From positions 247,997 to 311,996 of the forward strand of contig CAZBRD010000005.1 in NCBI GenBank assembly GCA_964494205.1: a stretch of 64,000 bases of DNA, given 5' to 3'. The DNA is from JBBTCX01 sp964494205. GTDB taxonomy: Bacteria; Planctomycetota; Phycisphaerae; UBA1845. A program made the translations under genes and the position numbers. Within the stretch, counting starts at the first letter, position 1; every line of letters starts with the position of its first letter. Positions 42,385 to 51,766 of this stretch are shown here, one piece after another. The notes beneath the pieces were generated by a model. It saw nothing but the letters and a program-made list of their open reading frames with translations, searched no databases and was not told the DNA's origin.

Positions 42385-43415
42385 TACCCCATCAACACCC
42401 GCAAATCATTCCCACAGAAAATACAAAACTGATCACCGGGCCGCACAAACGCCCTGCAGCCCGAGCATCGCGGTATCGATTCCACCAACTGCCGTCCACA
42501 CCGAATGCAAAACTGATCGTCGCGTTCCACTGCAAACTTACACTGCGGACATCGGCCCGCGTTGTTGTTCGGAACGCCAACGCTCACGTTGACCTTTGTA
42601 GACCGCGACTCCAGCGCAGCCAGCATCTCTCGCGCCGACGCATATCGTCGCTCCCACCGCGTGTAGCACCGCTGAAACACCTGATCCAAGTACGCGGGCA
42701 CGCCCGATCGAATAGACCCGGGCAGTTCCCCACCCTGTGGCCGTTCGCCCGTCAGCATCTCGAACAACACAATCCCGCAAGCGTAAAGATCGCTGCGCGC
42801 ATCTACATCGCCGCCTTCGCGCTGTTCCGGCGCCATGTACGCGAGCGTCCCACTGATGCTCTTACCCTCTTCCGTTAGCAGGCTGCCGCTCTGCATGATC
42901 GATTGCGTGAGATTGCCTCCGACTTTGCCTAAGCCAAAATCAGTAACCTTCACCGCCGACGAATCGATTTCAGCCAGTCTTGCCAGCGGGTGATTCAGCA
43001 GAATATTCGCCGGCTTCAAATCGCGATGAACCAAGCCAGTCTTGTGTGCCGTCGCTAACCCTTCGAGCAAACCGCGCATCACCGCGATCGCGCTGGAAAT
43101 CGGAAATGTCTTCTTATAGGTATCGATCGCCTCCTTCAGCGAAGGTCCATCGATGAACTCCATGATGAAGTACGGCGGGTCCGCATACGGGTCGAGGTCT
43201 AAGGCGCGCACGATATTCTGGTGCTGCATGCCATGCACCACGATCCCCTCGCGCTGCAAATTGCGAACGTATTGTGTATCCGTCGGAATCTTGATGGCTA
43301 CGATGGTGCCAAAGACGTGATGGCGTGCTCGCCACACCTCGCCGAAGCTTCCAGCCCCGACGCGGCATTCAAGCAGATAATTATTAACTCGATCCCCTTC
43401 GCGCAACCCGGGCAT
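42384..43415 (-). CDS. Ser/Thr protein kinase with two C-terminal zinc ribbons
   Basis: 343 residues. Kinase domain 10-275: Gly loop RVGAGSFGEVWRA, catalytic Lys in VAIKIP (42), HRDLKPAN (130-137), DFGLGK (159-164), APEQRE and DLYACGIVLFEMLTGERP. After it come two ribbons, CPQCKF...FCIRCG and CSGCRA...FCIFCG, at about 285-343. No membrane helix. The kinase shares zinc-ribbon character with the other small proteins of the run and could control polymer assembly; this is inference. Confidence 0.93.
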   Translation of the reverse strand: MPGLREGDRVNNYLLECRVGAGSFGEVWRARHHVFGTIVAIKIPTDTQYVRNLQREGIVVHGMQHQNIVRALDLDPYADPPYFIMEFIDGPSLKEAIDTYKKTFPISSAIAVMRGLLEGLATAHKTGLVHRDLKPANILLNHPLARLAEIDSSAVKVTDFGLGKVGGNLTQSIMQSGSLLTEEGKSISGTLAYMAPEQREGGDVDARSDLYACGIVLFEMLTGERPQGGELPGSIRSGVPAYLDQVFQRCYTRWERRYASAREMLAALESRSTKVNVSVGVPNNNAGRCPQCKFAVERDDQFCIRCGRQLVESIPRCSGCRAFVRPGDQFCIFCGNDLRVLMG

Positions 43416-43555
43416 CGCTACCTACCTCCCAAGACCCTCCTGACGGGCGGAAACTCCTAGTCGAATCGCTGGACCGAGATTCCTATCTCGGTCCAAGTCT
43501 TTAGATTTCCTCCAACCTCTGTGCTGGATCGAGATTCCCATCTCAATCCAAACCA

Positions 43556-43960
43556 TTAGACTTCCTCCAGTCTCTCAGCCTGATACTCACACACTTTGAA
43601 ATTATAAACCGCTGCTGCTAGGAAACCAAGAAAAACGACGGCCCACGAGAGCGAACCATGCCCGCGCACGCCACCCATTAACCAAATCGCAACACCCGCG
43701 TCCACAACCAAGTATCCCAGAAGCATCATTGCAGCCGCCCGATTCGACTCTAGCGTCACGACCCACCGCGTCACAAAAAACGTCGCCCACGGTAATAGTA
43801 CGACGAAACCGCACCAGGCGATCGCATATTTGATTGTCATCCAGATCGCACGCAGATCCTCCGGATGCTTCCAGAACCAGAATCCCGCGCCCGCCGTCGC
43901 AAGAATGGCGATCGCAGTTACAACCGTTTTGGTGACGTATTGCCCCAGCCACGCGAACAT
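43556..43960 (-). CDS. Four-helix membrane protein of unknown function
   Basis: 134 residues from the ATG at 43960 (MFAWLGQY). Hydrophobic segments VVTAIAILATAGAGFWFW, WCGFVVLLPWATFFVTRW, MMLLGYLVVDAGVAIWLM and WAVVFLGFLAAAVYNF give four predicted helices. The 12 residues before the chosen Met (MPAGFESRRGPF) look non-native. Lies between the kinase and a TM/coiled-coil gene on the same strand. Confidence 0.75.
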   Translation of the reverse strand: MFAWLGQYVTKTVVTAIAILATAGAGFWFWKHPEDLRAIWMTIKYAIAWCGFVVLLPWATFFVTRWVVTLESNRAAAMMLLGYLVVDAGVAIWLMGGVRGHGSLSWAVVFLGFLAAAVYNFKVCEYQAERLEEV

Positions 43961-43996
43961 GAAAGGCCCTCGTCGCGACTCAAACCCAGCAGGCAC

Positions 43997-44400
43997 CCAT
44001 AACGTGATGCTACTGTCCTTCTATCGATGATTTTACCACTAGGTTACCACGATATTTCATGAAACCAGAGTATAAAACCGTCGTTTGATTATCAGCGAGG
44101 ACTTCAAAATAAACGATCTCAAAGTCCGAATAGTGTTGGATGTGACGGAACAAGGAAGTGAAAACGCCCATTTGGCAGGCAACTGACAAGATTTCCGATC
44201 CGAGCCCTTTGCGCAAGCAAAGGGACCCTTAGTCATTGAAGAACTGATCAAAAGGCTATCGTTTCAAAAATCTAAGCGCTAACTCGAACAAATCTGGTTC
44301 TTGAGATTTCAGATTTGAGATTTGAAACGGGTTGCTAGCCTGAAATGTACACGCTGAAGTTGTCCCAGAACCTATAGGGTTGTTGGATGCGCCTGCCGGA
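43997..44400. other. 404-base gap, no gene called
   Basis: Contains repeat R7 at 44203-44227. A 68-residue frame (44010-44216) has no features of a real gene and is not called. The upstream TM/coiled-coil gene ends at 44401. Confidence 0.6.
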
Positions 44401-45411
44401 TTAGCTCCGCTTGGCCCCCACCGCTGCTCCCGCACCCTGACGCGCTTTCTCCCTTAGGGTGTCCAGCGCTTCGCGAACCTCGTTGGCCATCCGCGCATTT
44501 GGAAAATCCCGAATCAGTTCGAGTCCGGTATCCAGCGCATCCTGCCAGCGCCGCTCCGTTACCGCAAACCGGAATTGCACGCCAAGTTGCAGCAACTTCT
44601 CCTTGAACACGTGCCTCGCCGATTCCTGCAGCGTCTGAGCCTCAGACACTGACATGTACTGGTCCATTTCCTTCAGTATGTCGATCGCATGATCTGTATC
44701 GTTTCGGCGGACCGCATCCTCCCAGGACTTCTTCAGTTCACCCTTGTGCTGCAGTTTCAGCTCTTTCATCCGCTGGCGAAGACCCAGCGCCGTCAAATCA
44801 TTAGGCAGTGCATGCAGTAACCGATCAATCTCGCGCTCCGCCCTCTCCCACTGGTGAAGCTGGAACTGCCGCTCGATCAGATCAACGGCCTCGGACAACT
44901 TCGACTGAATCGCTTCCTGCCGTGCCTCTTCCAATTCCTCGCGAATTCGATCCGCTTCCTGTTTGTAACCAAACCTTCGATCGATCTCCGAAACAAGATT
45001 CAGCGCAGCCTCCCACTTTTCATTCCGAATATCATCACGAATCGCTGCTCGAAGAGCTTCCAATTCCTGCTCGCGATGCGTCAGCGACTTTGCTGCGTCC
45101 GAAATTCGTGTGTTGTGGCCGATCGCCTGCAGCTGGTCGATCTGCCGCCCCATCGCCTCATTCAAATCACGAAACTCGCCAAGCTGCCGTGCTAGGGTCG
45201 ACTCAATCTTCAAGAGTAGCGGCGTAATCGAAAGAACCATGACAGATAGGAAAACCCCCGCCCCGCCAACGATGATCAGCCAACCCCGCGAATTAAGCGA
45301 GGAGTCGACCAACCCAAGCCCGATAAGCAGGAACCCGCCAAGCACCGCCAACAGGCAAACAAGCGTCTGCAACCAGCGGAGCTGCGAAAATCGATTCGGC
45401 GATGAATACAT
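44401..45411 (-). CDS. Membrane-anchored coiled-coil/TPR-like protein
   Basis: 336 residues from ATG 45411. Two adjacent helices near the N-terminus (LQTLVCLLAVLGGFLLIGLG, GWLIIVGGAGVFLSVMVLS), then a coiled coil (LTHREQELEALRAAIRDDIR) and TPR-like pairs (RNEKWEAALNLVSEIDRRFG, LHQWERAEREIDRLLHALPN, ERRWQDALDTGLELIRDFPN). A membrane-tethered scaffold with protein-binding helices; it may be the receptor of the neighbouring polymer proteins, which is inference. The frame opens at 45456. Confidence 0.78.
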   Translation of the reverse strand: MYSSPNRFSQLRWLQTLVCLLAVLGGFLLIGLGLVDSSLNSRGWLIIVGGAGVFLSVMVLSITPLLLKIESTLARQLGEFRDLNEAMGRQIDQLQAIGHNTRISDAAKSLTHREQELEALRAAIRDDIRNEKWEAALNLVSEIDRRFGYKQEADRIREELEEARQEAIQSKLSEAVDLIERQFQLHQWERAEREIDRLLHALPNDLTALGLRQRMKELKLQHKGELKKSWEDAVRRNDTDHAIDILKEMDQYMSVSEAQTLQESARHVFKEKLLQLGVQFRFAVTERRWQDALDTGLELIRDFPNARMANEVREALDTLREKARQGAGAAVGAKRS

Positions 45412-45655
45412 AGCTGGATCCCTCTTTGCACGACTCACGTAAAGGATCTCGGGCATTCGTCCACACAGTCCTCAACGGGTGCGCAGCAACGAATACCAAA
45501 CGCCATACTAAATCCGCACTCCCCACCGTCAACTATTTCGGCAACAAGGACTTAACCAGGCGTGAAAAACCAGTGTCATGGGGCCGAAAGGCGACCAGAG
45601 AATTCGCGACTTGCAGGGAAAAGCGGAAGCGGAGACCCCTTTACGTTACTGACAA

Positions 45656-45919
45656 TCAATTAAGCCCAGCCTCGGCTGCTTTTCCGTAGGGCCGCACCAC
45701 GATCGCCTCAACCGGTTCATCAGATTCTTGCGGTTTCTGCTTTTCCTCGTGCGCGAGTTCCCATTCCACCCGCAAAAGGCGTTCCTGCTTGGCCAGTTTT
45801 CTGTCGTCGTTGGAAATCTCAACCGCAATGACACGCAGAAAGGCGATCGCCCCCGCAATACCCGCCGACAGATAACACAACACCACCCAACCGTTCACAA
45901 CATCGCTCCGCTCAGACAT
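45656..45919 (-). CDS. Small single-helix membrane protein
   Basis: 87 residues from ATG 45919 (MSERSDVVNGW). Helix VVLCYLSAGIAGAIAFLRV followed by a charged helical tail LLRVEWELAHEEKQKPQ. First gene of the minus-strand ESCRT-like run, though the 244-base gap to the next gene leaves that association open. Confidence 0.65.
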   Translation of the reverse strand: MSERSDVVNGWVVLCYLSAGIAGAIAFLRVIAVEISNDDRKLAKQERLLRVEWELAHEEKQKPQESDEPVEAIVVRPYGKAAEAGLN

Positions 45920-46132
45920 GCAATGTATCGGCGGGCGCACCGAACAGGATGGGTTAACTACCCACTGATTCCATAGGCAAACGAAGCGTTTTCAAGCACG
46001 TCGCGATTGGTTCCGCAAACCTTTTGACGAGAGGTCGACGTGCTCTTTTCGCAATCGCACAAGCCGTCAATATCACCGACCTCAACCGTGCTAGGACCAC
46101 GTGATTCTTAACTTTGGCGTGCAGCATGATCT

Positions 46133-46167
46133 TCCCCCCTTAGCAAGGGGGGATTAAAGGGGGTCTT
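46133..46167. repeat. Dispersed repeat R10 (copy 2)
   Basis: CCCCCCTTAGCAAGGGGGGA then TTAAAGGGGGTCTT, downstream of ilvE. Confidence 0.8.
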
Positions 46168-46192
46168 TCACCACACTTGACGTAAAGGTGCT

Positions 46193-47113
46193 CTAATTCG
46201 CGTTGCGATAAGCAACAAAGTCTTTGATAAACTGCGCCGTAATCGGACCTGGCCGCCCGTTCCCCACAGGCCGCTTGTCGATTTCCACGATCGGCACAAT
46301 CTCTGCTGCCGTTCCCGTCGCGAAGCACTCATCACAAACGTAAAGGTCGTGACGAATGAGCGTCGTCTCGCGCACGCGCATCTTCCGCGCCGCAGCCAGT
46401 TCCATAACCACCGCGCGCGTGATGCCTTCCAGGAAGCCTTCGCTGATCGGCGGCGTGAGTAGTTCACCCCGGCGAATAAGGAAAATGTTATCGCCCGTGC
46501 ACTCGCACACGTGGCCCGCCGTGGTCAGCATGATCGCCTCGTCCGCACCGTAGTCATGCGCTTCCAACTTGGCCATCACGTTGTTCAGATAATTCAGCGA
46601 CTTAACTCGCGGACTCAGCGTGTTCGGATGATTTCTCGCGATGCTCGAAACGATGCACTTCATCCCGCGCTCGTAAACTTCCGGCGGGTAGAGTGCGATC
46701 TTGTCGGCAATGACAATCAACATAGGACACGCGGTTCGTCGAATCGAAATCCCCAGCGCACCAACACCGCGCGTCACTAGCAAACGAATGTACCCATCCC
46801 CGCGAATCCCGTTCGCCTCCATCGTGTCATACATCGCGGCGCTGACCTCATCGGGCGTCATCGGCATCGGCAAACGTATCGACTTCGCCGACTCAAAAAG
46901 CCGCTCGATGTGATCCTGTTCCTTGAAGATCTTTCCGTTGTAGATTCGAATACCTTCGAAGATTCCGTCGCCATACAGCAAAGCATGATCAAACACGCTG
47001 ACTTTGGCGTCCTCAGCCGACACAATCTCCGTGCCCATCCAAATCTTAAGATTCGGGTCCGGTGTATAAGGATTGACCGGGACCGTCCGCACGTCTACTG
47101 CGTCTGCCTTCAT
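46193..47113 (-). CDS. ilvE: Branched-chain amino acid aminotransferase
   Basis: 306-residue fold-IV PLP transaminase that makes or breaks down Leu, Ile and Val. Seen: VFDHALLYGDGIFEGIRIY, LNYLNNVMAKLEAHDYGADE (PLP Lys at VKSLN), LTTAGHVCECTGDNIFLIR, GITRAVVMELAAA, and ECFATGTAAEIVPI. Length normal. Its start overlaps the lolD-like gene by four bases, so the two are co-transcribed despite unrelated functions. Confidence 0.95.
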   Translation of the reverse strand: MKADAVDVRTVPVNPYTPDPNLKIWMGTEIVSAEDAKVSVFDHALLYGDGIFEGIRIYNGKIFKEQDHIERLFESAKSIRLPMPMTPDEVSAAMYDTMEANGIRGDGYIRLLVTRGVGALGISIRRTACPMLIVIADKIALYPPEVYERGMKCIVSSIARNHPNTLSPRVKSLNYLNNVMAKLEAHDYGADEAIMLTTAGHVCECTGDNIFLIRRGELLTPPISEGFLEGITRAVVMELAAARKMRVRETTLIRHDLYVCDECFATGTAAEIVPIVEIDKRPVGNGRPGPITAQFIKDFVAYRNAN

Positions 47114-47859
47114 CTTCGCACCTGCTCTTTCAGGACTGGGTCGACGGCACGCCGACCGGCTGCGGGTAACGTTTGAATGACACCCTCGCTCAGCTGAACC
47201 TGCCGATGGGCACGCGAGGCTACTTTGGTATCGTGCGTGACCATCACAATCGTCTGACCGGCCTCATTGAGACCCTTCAGAAGTTGCAAAATGTCACCCC
47301 CGATCGCCTCATCCAAATTACCGGTTGGCTCATCCGCAAGCAATAGCGCAGGCTTGTTCATCAACGCCCGCGCAATCGCTACACGCTGCCTTTCCCCACC
47401 CGAAAGTTCACGGGGCCGATGCTTCAATCGGTGCGACAATCCCATCTGCTCAAGTAACTGCTCAGCCTCGAAGTTCGTGGCTTTTTTCACAGATGGCCAA
47501 CGGAACCCCGATTCACCTACCATCCTTGTAATTACTACGTTTTCAAGGACGTTGAGTTCGGGCAGCAGATGATAGAACTGAAACACGAACCCGACCTGCT
47601 TATTCCGATAAACTCCGCGAGCATCCGCCGGCAAGCCAAAGACGTCTTCGCCTTGAAACTCGACGATCCCACGATCGGGAGTATCCAGTGCCCCAAGAAT
47701 ATGCAGAAGCGTGCTCTTCCCGGAACCGCTCGAACCCATCACCACCAGGAACTCACCCTTCGCCACTTCAATAGTCGCCCCGCGCAACACGTCTACCCGC
47801 GCAGGCCCCATGGTAAACGCCTTGTGAATTCCTCGGGCTCTTAGAAGAGTACGGTCCAT
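47110..47859 (-). CDS. lolD: LolD/MacB-type ABC ATPase
   Basis: 249 residues. Seen: Walker A MGSSGSGKSTLL, FVFQFYHLLPELNVLENV (the FQxxxLLPxxT variant of the LolD/FtsE group), signature LSGGERQRV, Walker B LLLADEPTGNLD and H-loop VMVTHD. Functions with a membrane partner to release lipoproteins or other substrates; the partner (lolC/E) is not in the window. Confidence 0.9.
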   Translation of the reverse strand: MDRTLLRARGIHKAFTMGPARVDVLRGATIEVAKGEFLVVMGSSGSGKSTLLHILGALDTPDRGIVEFQGEDVFGLPADARGVYRNKQVGFVFQFYHLLPELNVLENVVITRMVGESGFRWPSVKKATNFEAEQLLEQMGLSHRLKHRPRELSGGERQRVAIARALMNKPALLLADEPTGNLDEAIGGDILQLLKGLNEAGQTIVMVTHDTKVASRAHRQVQLSEGVIQTLPAAGRRAVDPVLKEQVRR

Positions 47860-48207
47860 GTCACGTTACCGATCGAAAGTTCGTTGTCTGCGATACTAAA
47901 TACACCATTCGAAAGCCAGGGGCGCAATCTGATGCGAATGAATCGCCGCTTTCCATCTATGAACGTATGCCAATCCCTCCCTCTCCCTCTTAGGGAGAGG
48001 GCAGGGTGAGGGTCTCTTGTGCGACCATGACTGGGTCATGTCAAAGACATCTAATTCCTATCTTCGCCCGAATTATTCGCGATCCCGCGTGTACACTATC
48101 AGTCTGCCCGCGCGCGCACAACAAAGCTTCTGTCGCACAAAATCTTACGCTTCTCCTGCGATCAAATTGCTGCATACAATGCCCGCCAGTCAACGAAAGG
48201 GCCGCCC
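47860..48207. other. 348-base divergent gap with one R3 repeat
   Basis: R3 copy at 47977-48019. Between the divergent lolD-like and erythromycin-esterase-like genes, so it must hold two promoters; none is clear by eye. Confidence 0.6.
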
Positions 48208-49467
48208 ATGAAAACCAGTATTTTGCTAATCGCCGTAGTGTCCGTCCTCGCACCTCCAATGGCATTCGCGGAACCCACCGCCGAACAGATAGCCTGGTTA
48301 AAGAAAATCGTCATCCCGTTCAATTCCGCACAACCCAGCGACAAGTGGGAAGACCTGATCCCATTGAAAGGGCTCATCGGTGATGCGCGTGTCGTCTCAC
48401 TCGGCGAAGCCACTCACGGCACGCGCGAGTTCTTCCAGATGAAACATCGCATCACGCAGTTTCTCGCCAACGAGATGGGCTTCACGATTTTCGCCATCGA
48501 AGCCAACATGCCCGAGGCTCACAAAATCAACGACTTTGTTCTGCGCGGCGAAGGCGACCCGAAAGAACTAATCGCCGGCATGTACTTCTGGACTTGGAAC
48601 ACACAGGAACTGCTCGACCTGATTCTCTGGATGCGAGAGTTCAACAAATCGGGAAAAGGTCGCATCGAATTCACCGGCTTCGACATGCAAACGCCCAACG
48701 TAGCCGCACAGATCGCACTCGATTTTCTCAAGTCCGTCGACCCCGATTACTACGCAACCGCCAAGCCAATCTTCGACGATGCCGTAAAGACTAATCCGCA
48801 AGCTCGAATCCCACACGCGCCGGCCATCGCTGAAGTTCTGCCTCGGTTCTCTCGCGAATTCCAGCACATCGAATCATCCCGCGACAAATACTTGAAATCA
48901 AAACCAGCGCACGAAGTCGATTGGGCCATCCAAAACGCGCGCATCGTGCAGCAATGCATGCAGAGTACCGCTAACGCTGTTTCCCGCGACGAGAGCATGG
49001 CCCTCAACGTCAAGTGGATTCTCGATCACGCCGCACCCAACGCCAAAATCATTCTCTGGGCACACAACGGCCACGTCGCCAAGATGCCTTGGTGGATGGG
49101 AAAACACCTCGAACGTTTCTACGAAAAAGAAATGGTCGTGATCGGCTTCACCGCGAACGAGGGTCAGTTCACTGCTTGGGATCCCAAGAACAATCGTCTG
49201 AGTTCAACAAACGAAATGATCAAAGGCCCCGATGGAAGCATCGAACACGCTCTCCATGCTGCCGACCTGCCGCAATTCATCCTCGACCTGCGAAAGTGTT
49301 CTCGTGATAATCCCGATTCCGCGTGGATTACGAAACTCATGAAGATGCGATCCATCGGCGCCGTGGCCGACGAAAATCAATTCTACGAATTGGACTTCAG
49401 TAGACACTATGACTTGCTGATCTACTTCGATAAGACCCACGCTTCAAACTGCCTTTGGGGGAAATAG
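48208..49467 (+). CDS. Secreted erythromycin-esterase-family protein
   Basis: 419 residues with signal peptide MKTSILLIAVVSVLAPPMAF. Seen: VSLGEATHGTREFFQMKHRI, FAIEANMPEAHKIN, GMYFWTWNTQELLDLILWMR and ILWAHNGHVAKMPWWMG, the EreA/SucA conserved blocks with the catalytic His and Glu. Many family members are not macrolide esterases, so the substrate is unknown. A FAEPTAEQ cleavage site suggests periplasmic location. Confidence 0.92.
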   Translation: MKTSILLIAVVSVLAPPMAFAEPTAEQIAWLKKIVIPFNSAQPSDKWEDLIPLKGLIGDARVVSLGEATHGTREFFQMKHRITQFLANEMGFTIFAIEANMPEAHKINDFVLRGEGDPKELIAGMYFWTWNTQELLDLILWMREFNKSGKGRIEFTGFDMQTPNVAAQIALDFLKSVDPDYYATAKPIFDDAVKTNPQARIPHAPAIAEVLPRFSREFQHIESSRDKYLKSKPAHEVDWAIQNARIVQQCMQSTANAVSRDESMALNVKWILDHAAPNAKIILWAHNGHVAKMPWWMGKHLERFYEKEMVVIGFTANEGQFTAWDPKNNRLSSTNEMIKGPDGSIEHALHAADLPQFILDLRKCSRDNPDSAWITKLMKMRSIGAVADENQFYELDFSRHYDLLIYFDKTHASNCLWGK

Positions 49468-49604
49468 AAGACAAGTCCCACCCTCGGGTGATTCGCCCTG
49501 CCGGTTACGCTGACCAAAACCCATTGCCGCGCGAAAGCTAATTGCCCGAATTGTCCGCTGGCAGACCTGCCGCACGATGAATCAGTTTAGATCGCACCGC
49601 ATGA

Positions 49605-49648
49605 CATCCCTCTACCTCTTAGGGAGAGGGTAGGGTGAGGGTCACTTG
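49605..49648. repeat. R3 repeat
   Basis: ATCCCTCTACCTCTTAGGGA core plus GGGTGAGGGTCA; the stem carries two changes relative to the consensus. Confidence 0.8.
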
Positions 49649-49702
49649 AACTGCCAATGCGTGGTATGGTTACGGAGCATTAGTTGACTACAACGAGCAT
49701 TT

Positions 49703-51001
49703 GTGCGATTGAACGGCCAAATGCCAGCTAATCAAAGGTTCAAATCATTGATTTCTCGCATTACCGACGCCCACGCCCGCCACCGCGAGCGGCACAAACC
49801 AACCGGCTTCAACTTCGCCCTCTCCGATCGCATCGATTATCTCGAACCCGGCCACTGGGACGCCGTCACGAAAGACCAGAGCTTCTTCCTACAGCGCCCG
49901 TACCTTCGACTTCTCGAGCAACACACACCCGACAATTTGCAACAACGCTACGCGATGGTTTTCGACAACCACCAACCCGTTGCAGCCGTCGTCGCTCAAA
50001 TACTTACCCTTACTGCCGCGAACATCGTCAATCCCAACAACACGAAATCCAACGGTAAAAAAACGGCAGACAAATCACCGAAAAAACCAAGCCGCCGCCT
50101 GAAACTCAAGCTCGACGCACTGCGCCGCGTCAAAACCAAAATCCTCTCTTGCGGCAACTGCCTTTCATGGGGCATGCACGGCGTCGCACTCGCCCGCGAT
50201 CGCGATCCCACACCCATCTGGCCCGGCGTGGCCGAAGCACTCTATCGCATCCGTCGCTCCGATAGTCTCTCCGGACAGGTCGCGTTCATCATGGTCAAGG
50301 ACGTTCCCGCGATCCACGCCGACTCCGCCTCTTCGCTCGCGCGCATCAGCTATCGCCCAGTCGAAACCGAACCCGACATGGTTCTCGACATCAGCCCCAA
50401 ATGGCGGTCACACACCGACTATCTCACCGACATGTCCTCGAAATACCGCAAAGCCGCACAGAAAATCATCAAGGACGTGAGCGAAGCCGGCTTCCGCGTC
50501 GAGCAAATGAGCAACTGGACGACGCACCGCGACCGCATTCACCAACTTTATCTCAACGTTTTTGAACAAGTCGACGTGAAGCTCGCGTGCCTGCATCCCA
50601 ACTACCTGCCCGCACTCGCTGAATCGCACCCGCAGGCATTCCGAGGCACAGCCGTCTGGCACGAGAACGACCCGGTCGGCTTCGTCACCACACTTCGCGA
50701 CGGCGACACCGCTGTGGGCTACTACATCGGTTACGACCCCGCCGCCAACGAAAAAGCCCCGATCTACCTGCGACTACTCCACGCAGTCGTCGCCGACGCC
50801 ATCGACCTCGGCTGCAAGCGCATCTCCTTTGGCCGCACAGCCCTCGAAGCCAAAGCCCGCCTCGGCGCGAAGCCGCAATCGATGCACGTCTGGATCCGCC
50901 ATCGCCAACAAGCACTCAACGTCATCGCACGACAATTCCTGAAATCAATCACGCACGCCGAAGCACCGGACCGGAATCCGTTTTCCGCAGCAGCCGAGTA
51001 G
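49703..51001 (+). CDS. GNAT/FemAB-like protein
   Basis: 432 residues from GTG 49703 (ATG 49721 is an alternative). The C-terminal ~200 residues look like an acyltransferase of the GNAT/peptidoglycan FemAB type: MSSKYRKAAQKIIKDVSEAG, FRGTAVWHENDPVGFVTTLR, GYYIGYDPAANEKAPIYLRL and LGCKRISFGRTALEAKARLG. A Lys/Ser-rich insert (NNTKSNGKKTADKSPKKPSR) interrupts the N-terminal part. Likely transfers an acyl or aminoacyl group onto an envelope component; the substrate cannot be read. Confidence 0.8.
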   Translation: MRLNGQMPANQRFKSLISRITDAHARHRERHKPTGFNFALSDRIDYLEPGHWDAVTKDQSFFLQRPYLRLLEQHTPDNLQQRYAMVFDNHQPVAAVVAQILTLTAANIVNPNNTKSNGKKTADKSPKKPSRRLKLKLDALRRVKTKILSCGNCLSWGMHGVALARDRDPTPIWPGVAEALYRIRRSDSLSGQVAFIMVKDVPAIHADSASSLARISYRPVETEPDMVLDISPKWRSHTDYLTDMSSKYRKAAQKIIKDVSEAGFRVEQMSNWTTHRDRIHQLYLNVFEQVDVKLACLHPNYLPALAESHPQAFRGTAVWHENDPVGFVTTLRDGDTAVGYYIGYDPAANEKAPIYLRLLHAVVADAIDLGCKRISFGRTALEAKARLGAKPQSMHVWIRHRQQALNVIARQFLKSITHAEAPDRNPFSAAAE

Positions 51002-51766
51002 ATGACGCTTAATTGATGTTAGAGAGCATCAACAAATAGCGTCGCCTCTTGTGGGTAGCGCAGCGCCGTGGATAAACTCCGACGCCACAACTGACTGTCA
51101 AGCGATCGAGTATGACACCGCCAGTCCATTTCGCCCTGAAGCGCGAACCCACTAAGCCCGAAACGAATTGAGCCCGAAACACTTTGAGCCACAAACTATT
51201 TGAATCTCAAACCATTTGGTCCCCAAATCATTTGAGCCTGAGACTACTTGAGCCTCAAAATCTTGAGCCTGAAAGGCTCATCGTCCATAGCCGGGTGGTC
51301 GAGCGCAGCGAGACCCCCGGTTGAATACCCGAATCCTTGGCGACCCTGAAAGGGTCGACGTAGACACAACAACGTATCACCCACCGCACCAATTGAACTC
51401 TATCGCACTGTCAAATCAACAAAGGGGGACTGAGAGGGGTCAACCTCTATGCTCAACTGTCCGCTGCAAGATGTGATTTCGAGCGATCACCTGTGTTGTT
51501 ATTAATATGGAGTACTACGATGCTCTGTAGATACGCATTTCCTACGCAACGATACGCAAACCAATCCGCTCTACTGAATCCCTTTTGCGCGAAAAAAGAA
51601 TTCTATTTCCAATTTCCTCGATTCCAGTCTCCCAAGTGGGAAATTCACTTGCGCCGCGCAAGAGCGCAAACAAACTACCCCGCGTTTTCACGTAGAAAAA
51701 CGCACTCTCGCAACGGACGAAAGATTCGCGCAATATGAAACTACCCGGTAAAGGAGGGTTAGAAAG
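51002..51766. other. 765-base gap with tandem and dispersed repeats
   Basis: Holds the 16-bp-period array (51154-51280), the hairpins GAGCCTGAAAGGCTC and GACCCTGAAAGGGTC (about 51264-51280 and 51341-51357), a CCGGGTGGTCGAGCGCAGCG element (about 51291-51325) and a short R10 remnant (51419-51441). No convincing coding frame. Confidence 0.7.
51154..51280. repeat. Degenerate tandem array, 16-bp period, eight units
   Basis: Units of the form GAGCCcGAAACaatTT at 51154, 51170, 51186, 51202, 51218, 51234, 51250 (15 bp) and 51265. Each unit differs at two to five positions. No unit matches a recognised direct-repeat or spacer pattern, so it is not CRISPR. Confidence 0.75.

Noticed and set aside
44010..44216. 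Minus-strand frame of 68 codons
   Set aside because: No conserved motif, no clear ribosome-binding site, lies beside repeat R7.
51154..51280. Possible CRISPR array
   Set aside because: The 16-bp units are directly adjacent with no spacers and there is no cas gene.
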